Shown here piece by piece: positions 1 through 5,817 of a stretch of 23,803 bases of DNA; positions within the stretch are counted from its first letter, which is position 1; each line of letters starts with the position of its first letter. The stretch is from a virus. The notes beneath the pieces were generated by a model. The model saw only the letters and a program-made list of their open reading frames with translations, was not told where the DNA came from and ran no database searches. Where the stretch lies: IMG/VR virus record IMGVR_UViG_3300025093_000119, positions 1 to 23,803 of that record. One strand, 5' to 3'. The position numbers were made by a program, and so were the translations under genes.

Positions 1-112
1 TTTTGTATCTACTTAATTTACTCTCTAGTGATCTGCATCCAGAATATAATCCATATGCGCCACTGCTAGCAATACGTGCAAAACGTATCATATCTTTATC
101 AGTCCAACTCAT
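1..112 (-). CDS. Small protein, first of the micro-ORF array (3' end cut by window)
   Basis: An open frame of 37 codons runs from ATG at 112 to the window edge, so the C-terminus is missing. It begins MSWTDKDMIRFARIASSGAY and has no recognisable domain. The start is chosen because the repeated leader ACCAAAACAAAG lies directly before the ATG, exactly as for its upstream neighbours, and because the preceding micro-ORF stops at 125, leaving only that 12-base leader between them. The function is unknown. It is probably co-translated with the rest of the array. Confidence 0.6.
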   Translation of the reverse strand, partial: MSWTDKDMIRFARIASSGAYGLYSGCRSLESKLSRYK

Positions 113-124
113 CTTTGTTTTGGT

Positions 125-211
125 TTATAAACAATGCAGGTTTTGGTAGCGATGTCCTGTTCGACCAATTTTTATGTGCGGACTCACACTCCTACATTTT
201 TGCTTTATCAT
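125..211 (-). CDS. Micro-ORF, 28 aa, basic, unknown function
   Basis: The 28-codon frame (MIKQKCRSVSPHIKIGRTGH at its start) is basic and has two cysteines, at residues 6 and 27. It is too short for domain assignment. Support comes from position rather than homology: the leader ACCAAAACAAAG precedes the ATG, the upstream ORF ends exactly 12 bases before it, and the next ORF starts 12 bases after its own stop. It could be spacer sequence between leaders, but the same arrangement recurs five times. Confidence 0.5.
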   Translation of the reverse strand: MIKQKCRSVSPHIKIGRTGHRYQNLHCL

Positions 212-223
212 CTTTGTTTTGGT

Positions 224-319
224 TTAACTTGTTGTAATGGATAGGATTAGATATATGCCTATGTAAAAAACTACAAAAATAAAACCCACCCAAAATACCT
301 TGTCAAAATTTTTTTTCAT
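224..319 (-). CDS. Micro-ORF, 31 aa, predicted single-span membrane peptide
   Basis: This 31-codon frame encodes a basic start (MKKNFDK) followed by an almost unbroken hydrophobic stretch at residues 8-27 (Val, Phe, Ile and Tyr rich), as in a one-span inner-membrane peptide. Its ATG overlaps the upstream stop (ATGA, 316-319), which predicts translational coupling. Membrane micro-proteins are common in phage early regions, where they may alter host envelope functions, but no specific role can be assigned. The hydrophobic pattern makes this one of the better supported ORFs of the array. Confidence 0.62.
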   Translation of the reverse strand: MKKNFDKVFWVGFIFVVFYIGIYLILSITTS

Positions 320-441
320 CCTCTTTGTTTTGGTTTAGCTGTATTGTTTATTTTGTGAGTTGTTGTCATACCATATTCTTTCTTTTCTTTATCAGAAAGA
401 TTCATAGGTATTTCCCATTCTCTTAGTTTCTTCTTACTCAT
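316..441 (-). CDS. Micro-ORF, 41 aa, charged protein
   Basis: The 41-codon frame begins MSKKKLREWEIPMNLSDKEK and is rich in Lys and Glu, suggesting a small soluble helical protein. Its start overlaps the stop of the upstream membrane micro-ORF by eight bases (434-441). Its own last residues (AKPKQRG) are encoded by the repeated leader, so the leader doubles as C-terminal coding sequence. No family is recognised. The sharing of leader and coding sequence at both ends argues for a real coupled array. Confidence 0.6.
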   Translation of the reverse strand: MSKKKLREWEIPMNLSDKEKKEYGMTTTHKINNTAKPKQRG

Positions 442-520
442 CTCTGTTTTGGTTTTTAATGCAAACATAAAGGCATATTACTAATGCTAATGCCCAGCTA
501 AATATTACTACTTCGATCAT
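434..520 (-). CDS. Micro-ORF, 28 aa, predicted membrane peptide
   Basis: This 28-codon frame encodes MIEVVIFSWALALVICLYVC followed by a polar tail (IKNQNRDE). Residues 3-21 form a clear transmembrane segment. The ATG overlaps the upstream TGA (ATGA, 517-520), and the stop overlaps the next start. The tail is again encoded by the repeated leader. It is the second membrane peptide in the array, with no sequence similarity to the first beyond hydrophobicity. Function unknown. Confidence 0.6.
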   Translation of the reverse strand: MIEVVIFSWALALVICLYVCIKNQNRDE

Positions 521-603
521 CTTTGTTTTAGTTTAAAATAATGAGGTAGTATTAAACCAGAGCACTTACCTCCGTTCCCCATTCCAGGTTCCCTTGCTTC
601 CAT
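517..603 (-). CDS. Micro-ORF, 28 aa, first ORF of the array in transcript order
   Basis: The frame starts at ATG 603 after a variant leader (TATTAAACTAATC) and ends with residues KLKQR encoded by the leader of the next gene, overlapping its start by ATGA. The sequence (MEAREPGMGNGGKCSGLILP at its start) is Gly rich and has no domain. A 10-bp perfect inverted repeat (AGTATTAAAC and its complement) lies across the start and the middle of the ORF, so the start codon may be held in RNA structure. That also makes coding status less sure than for the others. Confidence 0.45.
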   Translation of the reverse strand: MEAREPGMGNGGKCSGLILPHYFKLKQR

Positions 604-1027
604 GATTAGTTTAATACTGTGTGTCAGGTTATTTGCCTATCCTATTACCAGTAGGGCTTCACACTTTGCTCTCTATCTTCCCATAGGTTGCCCATCACCT
701 CCACGCTTTACCTAGAATATGCGAATCAGGAACTCTTACGTTTTTCTATTCTCATTCTACCACGCTTCCACAGCTTAACATGACATTGCCACTTGTAGAG
801 TCACACCTCAAATAAATAAGCATTCATTTTTAACTTTTATGAGCACTTGCTCTATATAGCTGATCAATTCTACTAGTTACAAGCTCTTGGTACTTCCAGT
901 AACTATTTAAAGTCAAACACAAGGTCGCATGAATGCTAATAAGTTTAAAAAAGCAGAACTCATCGAATCAATTATCATAAACCTCATGTTTTAATTATCA
1001 AACGATTTACCAGAGCCCTGCTTATTT
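604..1027 (-). other. Gene-poor spacer with inverted repeats
   Basis: No convincing gene is seen. A 9-bp inverted repeat (AGCATTCAT near 820 and its complement near 930) encloses about 100 bases that contain a smaller AGTTAC/GTAACT stem. Another local fold on the minus strand joins GGGC near 695 to GCCC near 657. One 24-codon minus frame (913-987) follows an AATTAAAAC leader, but it lies in the inverted-repeat zone and is not called. The stretch may be another structured RNA of the kind seen at 1711-1917. Confidence 0.35.
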
Positions 1028-1309
1028 TTAGATATGCTCTTTATCATATACTTTCTCTATTTCATAGCTGTCCATCATAGACACACTAAATCTAGGAAAA
1101 TATTTTGATGTCAACTCTTCCTGTTTAATGTCAGAAAGATTATCCCACCAAGGTAGAATTACATTCTCAAGTCTTTTTTGTTCTTTGAGTTCTTTACCTT
1201 CATCTGTTTCCCACCACTCATCTAACATCTTTTTTCTCTTATGTTCATCAGCTTCAGTGAAGTTTAGACTGCTTTTGATGTCTATATATAATTGCTTCAT
1301 TAATCCCAT
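1028..1309 (-). CDS. Hypothetical acidic protein, 93 aa
   Basis: The protein is 93 residues, strongly charged (Lys and Glu rich, residues 20-45) with three Trp pairs or singles (WWETDEG, LPWWDNL), probably soluble and helical. No family is recognised. Start 1309 is preferred over the in-frame ATG three codons later because TAAAACCAGAAGATT precedes it, resembling the leader of the array at 1-603. It overlaps the upstream gene by 56 bases, a long overlap that should be checked by protein evidence. The plus-strand frame in the same place is a shadow. Confidence 0.7.
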   Translation of the reverse strand: MGLMKQLYIDIKSSLNFTEADEHKRKKMLDEWWETDEGKELKEQKRLENVILPWWDNLSDIKQEELTSKYFPRFSVSMMDSYEIEKVYDKEHI

Positions 1310-1547
1310 AATCTTCTGGTTTTATTTTTATTGATCTACTTACTCTTAAATGTGAGAAAATGAATCTGTAAGCCCCTTTCTCCAATGCATTTCCATTTTC
1401 ATCATAATCAATAAGATATCCTATAATGTTGTGATGATAACCTGTAGAAGGATGAGCTAATCTCACAATGTATAATCTACTATTATCAGCAGTAATTACA
1501 AAATCTCCAATATTGACTGTTTTTCCAAATTTATCTTTATACTCCAT
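1254..1547 (-). CDS. Hypothetical protein, 97 aa, SH3-like beta pattern
   Basis: The N-terminus MEYKDKFGKTVNIGDFVITA followed by alternating hydrophobic strands (LYIVRLAHP, NIIGYLIDYDENG) resembles small phage or KOW/SH3-like barrels that begin with the pattern GxxVxxGDxVxxx. That is an inference from pattern only. The start overlaps the upstream gene by 11 bases (1537-1547). The last 18 codons overlap the downstream gene in another frame. Function unknown, perhaps a small nucleic-acid or protein-binding barrel. Confidence 0.72.
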   Translation of the reverse strand: MEYKDKFGKTVNIGDFVITADNSRLYIVRLAHPSTGYHHNIIGYLIDYDENGNALEKGAYRFIFSHLRVSRSIKIKPEDYGINEAIIYRHQKQSKLH

Positions 1548-1686
1548 ACATCCACTTTTTTAATAATGTTCTTGCTTCTTTAGTAGGGATGTCAAACTCC
1601 CTAACAATGTATGGGGCAGCCCCAAACATATTGGTTACACCTGACTTTCTGAGTTCATCTAGGTATTCAAATACTTGTTGTTCCAT
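1537..1686 (-). CDS. Small hypothetical protein, 49 aa
   Basis: A 49-codon frame reads MEQQVFEYLDELRKSGVTNM and continues into FGAAPYIVREFDIPTKEART and a Lys-rich end. It is amphipathic and helical throughout, like the small regulatory or helix-turn-helix-like proteins common in phages (an N-terminal helix, the turn SGVTNMFGAAPYI, then FDIPTKEARTLLKKW). The PxKEAxxLLKxW end resembles short host-like proteins that act on transcription or translation, but no assignment is made. It overlaps the next gene by 11 bases. Upstream, at 1687-1710, a short A-rich leader connects to the structured RNA. Confidence 0.7.
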   Translation of the reverse strand: MEQQVFEYLDELRKSGVTNMFGAAPYIVREFDIPTKEARTLLKKWMYGV

Positions 1687-1710
1687 ATTGTAATAGTTTT
1701 AATGTAAAAA

Positions 1711-1917
1711 TAACTACCTGTCCCCAAGTGGAGTGAAGAACCTTGGTTTTTCCAAGACATGAACTTCACCATCCAACAGACTAACCCTTTCTTGGATTTG
1801 GGTTGTGACCGAGCTTCTAAAGATCGTGGATTCTAATTTGCTTACGCTGTTTACTCAGCTAACGCTAAAACACTCTCTAACTCTATTAATCACTTGTCTG
1901 TCTTCAGCAGGTAGTTA
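1711..1917 (-). ncRNA. Candidate structured RNA closed by a 10-bp helix
   Basis: A perfect 10-bp inverted repeat (TAACTACCTG at 1711-1720, complement at 1908-1917) encloses about 190 bases with no credible ORF. Nested inside it are CAAGTG/CACTTG (1725-1730 with 1891-1896) and GAGTG/CACTC (1731-1735 with 1871-1875). Local hairpins lie at 1742-1756 (CTTGG/CCAAG, with an A5 loop on the minus strand) and 1846-1858 (GCTG/CAGC). This is the nested pattern of a multi-branched RNA. Orientation is taken from the flanking minus-strand genes. Class unknown. Confidence 0.55.
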
Positions 1918-1923
1918 CTATTT

Positions 1924-2319
1924 TTAATATGTCTGATAGACTATAGACAAAGTCTTCTTAACTCTATCCATCATTCTTATGCATCTGAATGGTGATGCTT
2001 TCACATCATAATCTATTGCACGTAATGCTTTAATCATTGGCAGTGGACAGAACACTACATCTACGTGTCCATCTCCTGCTATTCTCTCCCACTTCTCTAC
2101 CTCTTTCATCACAGCATCACTTAACTCAAAGGTTAATTGCATATCCACACTATATCCTTCTACTCCATCAGAATCTTTGTGCTCTATAAAATCAACCTTT
2201 AATCTCTGTGCTTCTTCATTGCTTTTAGCTGGAAGCACAGTACCATCCTCAAATGTAAATGGATGAGGTGAGCTAAAATTAGCTACGCTTTTTCCATTAC
2301 TTAATTGTACTACATCCAT
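1924..2319 (-). CDS. Hypothetical protein, 131 aa
   Basis: The N-terminus contains the compact motif FSSPHPFTFEDGTVLPA (residues 15-31), which looks like a conserved beta-hairpin core. Beta-strand and helical segments follow, including a charged helix (residues 69-83), and the C-terminus is hydrophobic and basic. No function is recognised. Its leader (stop codon, then CCCAAAACTAAATATT before ATG) is nearly identical to that of the gene at 2336. The two genes lie 16 bases apart and are presumably one transcription unit. Confidence in the gene is high, in its role nil. Confidence 0.8.
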   Translation of the reverse strand: MDVVQLSNGKSVANFSSPHPFTFEDGTVLPAKSNEEAQRLKVDFIEHKDSDGVEGYSVDMQLTFELSDAVMKEVEKWERIAGDGHVDVVFCPLPMIKALRAIDYDVKASPFRCIRMMDRVKKTLSIVYQTY

Positions 2320-2335
2320 AATATTTAGTTTTGGG

Positions 2336-2728
2336 TTAATGATTCAGCTTACTCTTTGCAAACTTATCTACAGTTTGTTTAGCTTCATAAAGTGATTTAC
2401 CAGTTCTTTGCTTATGCATTTTAACAGCATAGAGCCTACCTTCATTCAATAGAGTTTCTATTTCTTCTTCTGATAAAGTGTTTTCTATTGCCTTTCTTAG
2501 GTCATTAGCTAATGAGACCATTAAATCATAAGCTTTAGTTCTAAAATCTATACTACCTGATTTCAGAATTTTAAATGTCTTACCTGTAGTAACACACTTA
2601 ACATTTAAATTGCCTTTCTTTCTCTTATTAGCTATGTCAGTTTGAAGCTTAAGCAATTCAAAGTGATTGATTACTTTTTTGTATCCTTCCACTTTATAAG
2701 TTGGGATATTAATACTTGTGATTTTCAT
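2336..2728 (-). CDS. Protein with ribosomal L7/L12 C-terminal-like motif, 130 aa
   Basis: Residues 1-90 show an N-terminal strand, basic loops (KRKKGN) and a helix, without a recognised domain. Residues about 95-126 read GRLYAVKMHKQRTGKSLYEA followed by KQTVDKFA, matching the helix-turn-helix signature of the ribosomal L7/L12 C-terminal domain (K-x-A-V-K-x-x-R-x-x-T-G-x-x-L-x-E-A-K-x-x-V). In ribosomes that surface contacts translation GTPases. Some phage and bacterial proteins carry the motif alone. A role in binding host translation factors is possible but is inference. The leader matches that of the following gene. Confidence 0.75.
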   Translation of the reverse strand: MKITSINIPTYKVEGYKKVINHFELLKLQTDIANKRKKGNLNVKCVTTGKTFKILKSGSIDFRTKAYDLMVSLANDLRKAIENTLSEEEIETLLNEGRLYAVKMHKQRTGKSLYEAKQTVDKFAKSKLNH

Positions 2729-2759
2729 AACATTTAGTTTTGGGTTAATAAATTAATTC

Positions 2760-2853
2760 CGACATCAAGTGGGTGGTATCTCAAGGACGTCTAACTCTCC
2801 ATCTGGCGACAGAGTATCAACAACTCCCACCTATCCTCATTACACTTGTGTCG
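2760..2853 (-). ncRNA. Candidate small structured RNA, about 94 nt
   Basis: The ends pair over 11 bases: CGACA (2760-2764) with TGTCG (2849-2853), then after one bulged base CAAGTG (2766-2771) with CACTTG (2843-2848), then GGTGG (2772-2776) with CCACC (2827-2831). No ORF fills the interval, which sits between the stop of one gene (2856) and the leader of the next. Like the element at 1711-1917 it has a closing helix followed directly by a CAAGTG/CACTTG helix. It is too short for the ornate phage RNAs. Class unknown. Confidence 0.55.
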
Positions 2854-2855
2854 AT

Positions 2856-3131
2856 TTAAACTAATGTGTTTTTGATCTTTTTAGCTATTAAATGAGGAAA
2901 CTCTTTCTTTTTCCAATTGTGTACTCTACCAAGAAAACCTTGAGTGCAAGAGATCTTAAGAGCATCTGAATGGTTTTTCTTAAATCCTTTAACTTTACGC
3001 ATCAATATAAACTTGGGTAGTCTTGGATAATTAGGAAATTCCTTACGCATATCCTTATGTTCCTGGATTTCTTCTTCGGTTAATAGCTTAGTTAATCCTT
3101 CACTTTTTTTTAATTTACTTAGTGCTTCCAT
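2856..3131 (-). CDS. Hypothetical basic protein, 91 aa
   Basis: A Lys-rich protein (about one quarter Lys or Arg) with an acidic patch at residues 18-27 (LTEEEIQEHK). The central RLPKFILMRKVKGFKKNHSD and the C-terminal RVHNWKKKEFPHLIAKKIKN suggest nucleic-acid binding. No family is recognised. It ends three bases before the structured RNA at 2760-2853, so that RNA may be its 3' untranslated region. The start is ATG 3131, preceded by an A/T-rich leader (GGTTATATTATTTG read on the plus strand). Confidence 0.72.
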   Translation of the reverse strand: MEALSKLKKSEGLTKLLTEEEIQEHKDMRKEFPNYPRLPKFILMRKVKGFKKNHSDALKISCTQGFLGRVHNWKKKEFPHLIAKKIKNTLV

Positions 3132-3143
3132 TTTACGGTTATA

Positions 3144-3287
3144 TTATTTGATTAAAAACAACAGATGTAAGCATACTTCGCTTACACCTGTTACTTCTTT
3201 TGTTATGTATTTATTCCAACGCATACATAGTGTACCTGTAGCATCTATGTATAGGTCGTAGTCTGAGGATAAATTGTAATTATTCAT
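3144..3287 (-). CDS. Small hypothetical protein, 47 aa
   Basis: The open frame extends further upstream, but the ATG at 3287 is chosen because it overlaps the stop of the upstream gene by four bases (ATGA, 3284-3287). That gives MNNYNLSSDYDLYIDATGTL and then CMRWNKYITKEVTGVSEVCL with a hydrophobic end. The pattern YDLYIDATGTLCMRWNKYIT suggests a beta-hairpin. No family is recognised. The longer version would overlap a membrane protein by 64 bases and is less likely. Confidence 0.6.
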   Translation of the reverse strand: MNNYNLSSDYDLYIDATGTLCMRWNKYITKEVTGVSEVCLHLLFLIK

Positions 3288-3805
3288 CTTTTCTTGAATA
3301 TAGATGCACCTATAATCAACTTGATTGCAGTGATTAGTGCACCACATACAGTAGCTATAAAAATTGTAGTTATAAAGCCACTGTATATTTTATCGTAGTT
3401 AAACGTATCAGGTTGATCTGCCATTACATACAGATTGCCATAAATAAATGCAATCAATACTAAAACAAATGTCAATCTACTAATTAGATCACGTTTATTT
3501 GATTTCATCCTCTCTTTCTTTCGAGTTGTTGTGTACTCTGTTGTCGTATACTTCTCGTGTTCAGGTAACATAAAAGAACACCAAGTAAATATAAACGCAA
3601 GTACACAACATACTACAACTGCACCAGGATACTCCCTAAAGTATATTGCAGTAACCAGAAGCAGAGTTGAGAAAGCATTTATAGCAACAAAACCTTTAGA
3701 TATTCTCGTAACTGTTTTGGTATAAAGCTCCTCGTCTTTGTTATAATATGGTTTGGGATAATTCTTGCGGTGTCCTTGGACACCAACTGTTTCTAAATTT
3801 CTCAT
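3284..3805 (-). CDS. Predicted four-span membrane protein, 173 aa
   Basis: The N-terminal 33 residues are polar. Two hydrophobic segments follow (about residues 38-56 and 61-79), then a charged cytoplasmic loop with Thr and Lys/Arg (about 83-107, including TTTRKKERMKSNKRD), then two more hydrophobic segments (about 108-128 and 141-165) and a KKR end. This is a four-helix inner-membrane layout. No family is recognised; candidate roles are envelope modification, superinfection exclusion or holin-like activity, none supported by sequence. The leader is TTAACCCAATAGAAATC. Its stop overlaps the next start. Confidence 0.75.
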   Translation of the reverse strand: MRNLETVGVQGHRKNYPKPYYNKDEELYTKTVTRISKGFVAINAFSTLLLVTAIYFREYPGAVVVCCVLAFIFTWCSFMLPEHEKYTTTEYTTTRKKERMKSNKRDLISRLTFVLVLIAFIYGNLYVMADQPDTFNYDKIYSGFITTIFIATVCGALITAIKLIIGASIFKKR

Positions 3806-3834
3806 GATTTCTATTGGGTTAATGAATAATTATT

Positions 3835-4077
3835 TTAGTTGTCAGAAAATGTGGGCATTTCTACTGTAACATGCTCTTCGGCTACCTTAACACCTATTTG
3901 TGTAGATACTGCAATCCCTTCAAGGGCTGTTATTGTACCTTCATTTATAAGTTCGTGGATATACCAAGAAGCACCAATCATATCTGATTCAGCATTTAAT
4001 ACCATAGCAACTATATCTGCTATTCTTTCACAATTTAGACCCATTTCCGACATGTAGCAATTACATTCTTTAGACAT
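3835..4077 (-). CDS. Hypothetical protein, 80 aa, Cys-rich N-terminus
   Basis: The start MSKECNCYMSEMGLNCERIA holds three cysteines (residues 5, 7 and 16). An acidic helical region follows (MVLNAESDMIGASWYIHELI), ending in VEMPTFSDN. The cysteines could bind a metal, but the spacing CxC-x8-C matches no family I know. The leader contains TTAACCTTAAAACAATTAGAAATT, a version of the left-arm leader. The plus-strand frame over the same bases is a shadow. Confidence 0.7.
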   Translation of the reverse strand: MSKECNCYMSEMGLNCERIADIVAMVLNAESDMIGASWYIHELINEGTITALEGIAVSTQIGVKVAEEHVTVEMPTFSDN

Positions 4078-4101
4078 AATTTCTAATTGTTTTAAGGTTA
4101 A

Positions 4102-4608
4102 TTAAAAAGGTACTGAAAAATACCGAGAAACTGTGTATAAGTCTAGCTCTTCATCAAATTCTGAGAAATGCCACAGATCGTTGGAAAATCCTTCATCATT
4201 TATATAAACGATGATCTTATCTTTTTGTCCTTCAGTCCAATAAACTACTTGATTCTCTTCTAAATTAACAGTTATGAGATCTAACGCATATACCTTTTTG
4301 TTTTCGAGTTTTATTTCTTCTGGAGGTGGAAAGTTACCGTTTCGTGCATATTTATTAAACCAATCCAACTTTTCATAGTTGTAAATGTTTATAGTTAATC
4401 TTGCTCCGAATTCAGTTTCTTCGAACTCCATTTTTGTTATTACGTCGCTAACATATTTTGCAACGTGTTCTTTTTCGATTGTATCATATTCCAACTCAAA
4501 TATTGTGTCTACTTCCCAAGCTGTTTTATATTTCTCTTGAGAATGACTAAAAGTAGCCGTTACAATAAGTGTGAAGGTTATGATAAAAGTTAATACAAAA
4601 TTTTTCAT
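4102..4608 (-). CDS. Secreted or periplasmic protein with Sec signal peptide, 168 aa
   Basis: MKNFVLTFIITFTLIVTATF followed by SHSQE is a textbook signal peptide: one Lys, a 16-residue hydrophobic core and a likely cleavage after SHS (residue 23). There is no lipobox Cys. The mature part is acidic, with many alternating strands (ARLTINIYNY, KVYALDLITVNLEENQVVYW, DKIIVYINDEG), suggesting a small beta protein in the periplasm. Such proteins in phages often act in exclusion or in lysis control. No family is recognised. The leader is TTAACCCAAATAAAG. Confidence 0.75.
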   Translation of the reverse strand: MKNFVLTFIITFTLIVTATFSHSQEKYKTAWEVDTIFELEYDTIEKEHVAKYVSDVITKMEFEETEFGARLTINIYNYEKLDWFNKYARNGNFPPPEEIKLENKKVYALDLITVNLEENQVVYWTEGQKDKIIVYINDEGFSNDLWHFSEFDEELDLYTVSRYFSVPF

Positions 4609-4654
4609 CTTTATTTGGGTTAATGATTAAACAAAAAAGAAGATAGGGTTTCCC

Positions 4655-4897
4655 CTATTCTTCTTCATCTACACACATATTTTCTAAAAAATCTTCGAAT
4701 CTATTAATAAAATTCTCGAACCACCACTCCATTTCACTATATTCATCTTGTATCCTTTTTTCTCTTTTTACATTTTCTTTTGGGTTTTCCGCCCTTGGAA
4801 AATATTCATTTTCTAAACATGTGACACTGCGATGATACATAGCTCCATCTTCTAATAGTTCAAGAACGAGTTTTAATTTTTCGATTGTGTTTTTCAT
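4655..4897 (-). CDS. Hypothetical acidic helical protein, 80 aa
   Basis: The sequence begins with an amphipathic helix (MKNTIEKLKLVLELLEDGAM), has a polar middle and ends in a second acidic helix (YSEMEWWFENFINRFEDFLE) closing with VDEEE. The two long helices suggest a helical hairpin and perhaps a dimer. Function unknown. Upstream lies the double hairpin that ends the gene at 5005, so this gene may be transcribed by readthrough or from a weak promoter in 4898-4944. Confidence 0.7.
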   Translation of the reverse strand: MKNTIEKLKLVLELLEDGAMYHRSVTCLENEYFPRAENPKENVKREKRIQDEYSEMEWWFENFINRFEDFLENMCVDEEE

Positions 4898-4944
4898 AAT
4901 TTATAAGTTTTAAGTTAATCTACTTTAAACTTATACTTATGTGT

Positions 4945-5002
4945 GATAAAAAGAAAGGTGAGAGCACTTACGCACTCTCAACCTTTCAACCAAGAAATTG
5001 GT
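4945..5002 (-). terminator. Rho-independent terminator of the 188-aa gene
   Basis: On the minus strand, two hairpins follow the stop at 5005. The first is 4989-5002 (ACCAA/TTGGT). The stronger has GAAAGG (4953-4958) and GAGAG (4960-4964) pairing with CTCTC (4975-4979) and CCTTTC (4982-4987), interrupted by one or two unpaired bases. On the minus strand the run after it is TTTTTATC. The gene it closes is also preceded by a tRNA-like element, so it may be a separate transcript. Confidence 0.75.
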
Positions 5003-5004
5003 GA

Positions 5005-5571
5005 TTAGCTTCCTGCCAAATCACCGCCAACAAGACCTGACTTGTCCTCAAGCTTTGCAGCTACAGGAGTTCTTCGGTCTTCATCGTGCTTAGAACCGTC
5101 TTTGCTAAAGAATTTAGCAGAGAACTGAATTGCACCGTTAGCATCAGCTATCGGGTTTCCTTCAGCATCTCGAACCATTTGAGCATTCTCAAATACGTCC
5201 AAAGAGGTTAAACCTGCTTCGATCGCATACTCCTGACCAGATGTTAGGATAGGCTCATTTGACAAGATCTTGTAGATCTTAGCATCTGGGCACTTATCCA
5301 GCATTGACTGAACAGTTTCTGCACTTGTTCCTTTAGGAACTGAAATCCAAGTAACTCGAATCTCTGTGTATTCATTTCCACCTTCAAGACCAAAGTCTTC
5401 ACTTGAAAATAAATCATCTGACATACTACTGCTAGTTTGTACAGATGGATAGATTTTTGTTACTTCTTGACGCAATTGTGCTGAGTCTAAAGCATCTTTG
5501 TAAGCGTCTGGTTTTACGCTGTCGACAGTGATTTTTCCAAATACCGTCTTGATTCCTGAATTTTCACTCAT
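5005..5571 (-). CDS. Hypothetical protein, 188 aa, possibly highly expressed
   Basis: The protein has a polar Ser-rich stretch (residues 45-60), a beta-alpha core (EYTEIRVTWISVPKGTSAET, then SMLDKCPDAKIYKILSNEPI, then LTSGQEYAIEAGLTSLDVFE) and a disordered charged tail ending GGDLAGS. No family is recognised. Several features suggest strong and separate expression: its own terminator (4945-5002), a long A-rich leader, and more C- and G-ending codons than nearby genes. An acidic single-domain protein with a flexible acidic tail recalls phage ssDNA-binding proteins in layout, but no OB-fold signature is clear, so this is only a thought. Confidence 0.75.
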   Translation of the reverse strand: MSENSGIKTVFGKITVDSVKPDAYKDALDSAQLRQEVTKIYPSVQTSSSMSDDLFSSEDFGLEGGNEYTEIRVTWISVPKGTSAETVQSMLDKCPDAKIYKILSNEPILTSGQEYAIEAGLTSLDVFENAQMVRDAEGNPIADANGAIQFSAKFFSKDGSKHDEDRRTPVAAKLEDKSGLVGGDLAGS

Positions 5572-5703
5572 TTTGTTTGATTTTTGTGATTATTACTTGT
5601 TTATTATTTGATTATAACTCGCTACATAATTACTTTCATCTATCGCTACCCTATGTACGTATTACTTGCTGGCTGATAGTGTATGAATTATGGTTGGAGT
5701 AGA

Positions 5704-5793
5704 AGAGAAAGGGAGATTCGAACTCCCAACTATTTACTGTTGCTGATGTGGAAAACATAAGGTAAATCGCTTTTCCAATTAAGCTATTTCTCT
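5704..5793 (-). tRNA. tRNA-like element with irregular anticodon region
   Basis: Read on the minus strand, the ends pair as a perfect 7-bp acceptor (AGAGAAA with TTTCTCT, extendable to 8). The T arm is perfect (GGGAG, loop TTCGAAT, CTCCC), and the D arm reads GCTT, loop AATTGGAA, AAGC. The middle fits two ways. One is a 5-bp anticodon stem (ATTTA/TAAAT) with a 26-base loop, about 19 bases too long. The other is a type II tRNA with a mismatched anticodon stem (TTATG/CATCA) and variable arm CAAC/GTTG, but with 7 extra bases before it. The discriminator would be U. No anticodon is assigned. Confidence 0.6.
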
Positions 5794-5817
5794 TGCCATT
5801 CGCTATCTGAATGAATG

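Noticed and set aside
100-540. CRISPR-like array of the repeat CTTTGTTTTGGTTTA
   Set aside because: Spacing varies (about 80-120 bases), copies drift, and every copy sits before an ATG with an ORF behind it. A leader/micro-ORF array explains it better.
913-987. 24-codon minus-strand ORF (MRFMIIDSMSSAFLNLLAFM at the start)
   Set aside because: Leader is plausible, but it overlaps an inverted repeat and has no coupling to neighbours; mentioned only in the spacer entry.
3839-4057. Plus-strand ORFs at 3839-4057 and 3531-3725
   Set aside because: They are shadows of genes with good minus-strand leaders and composition.
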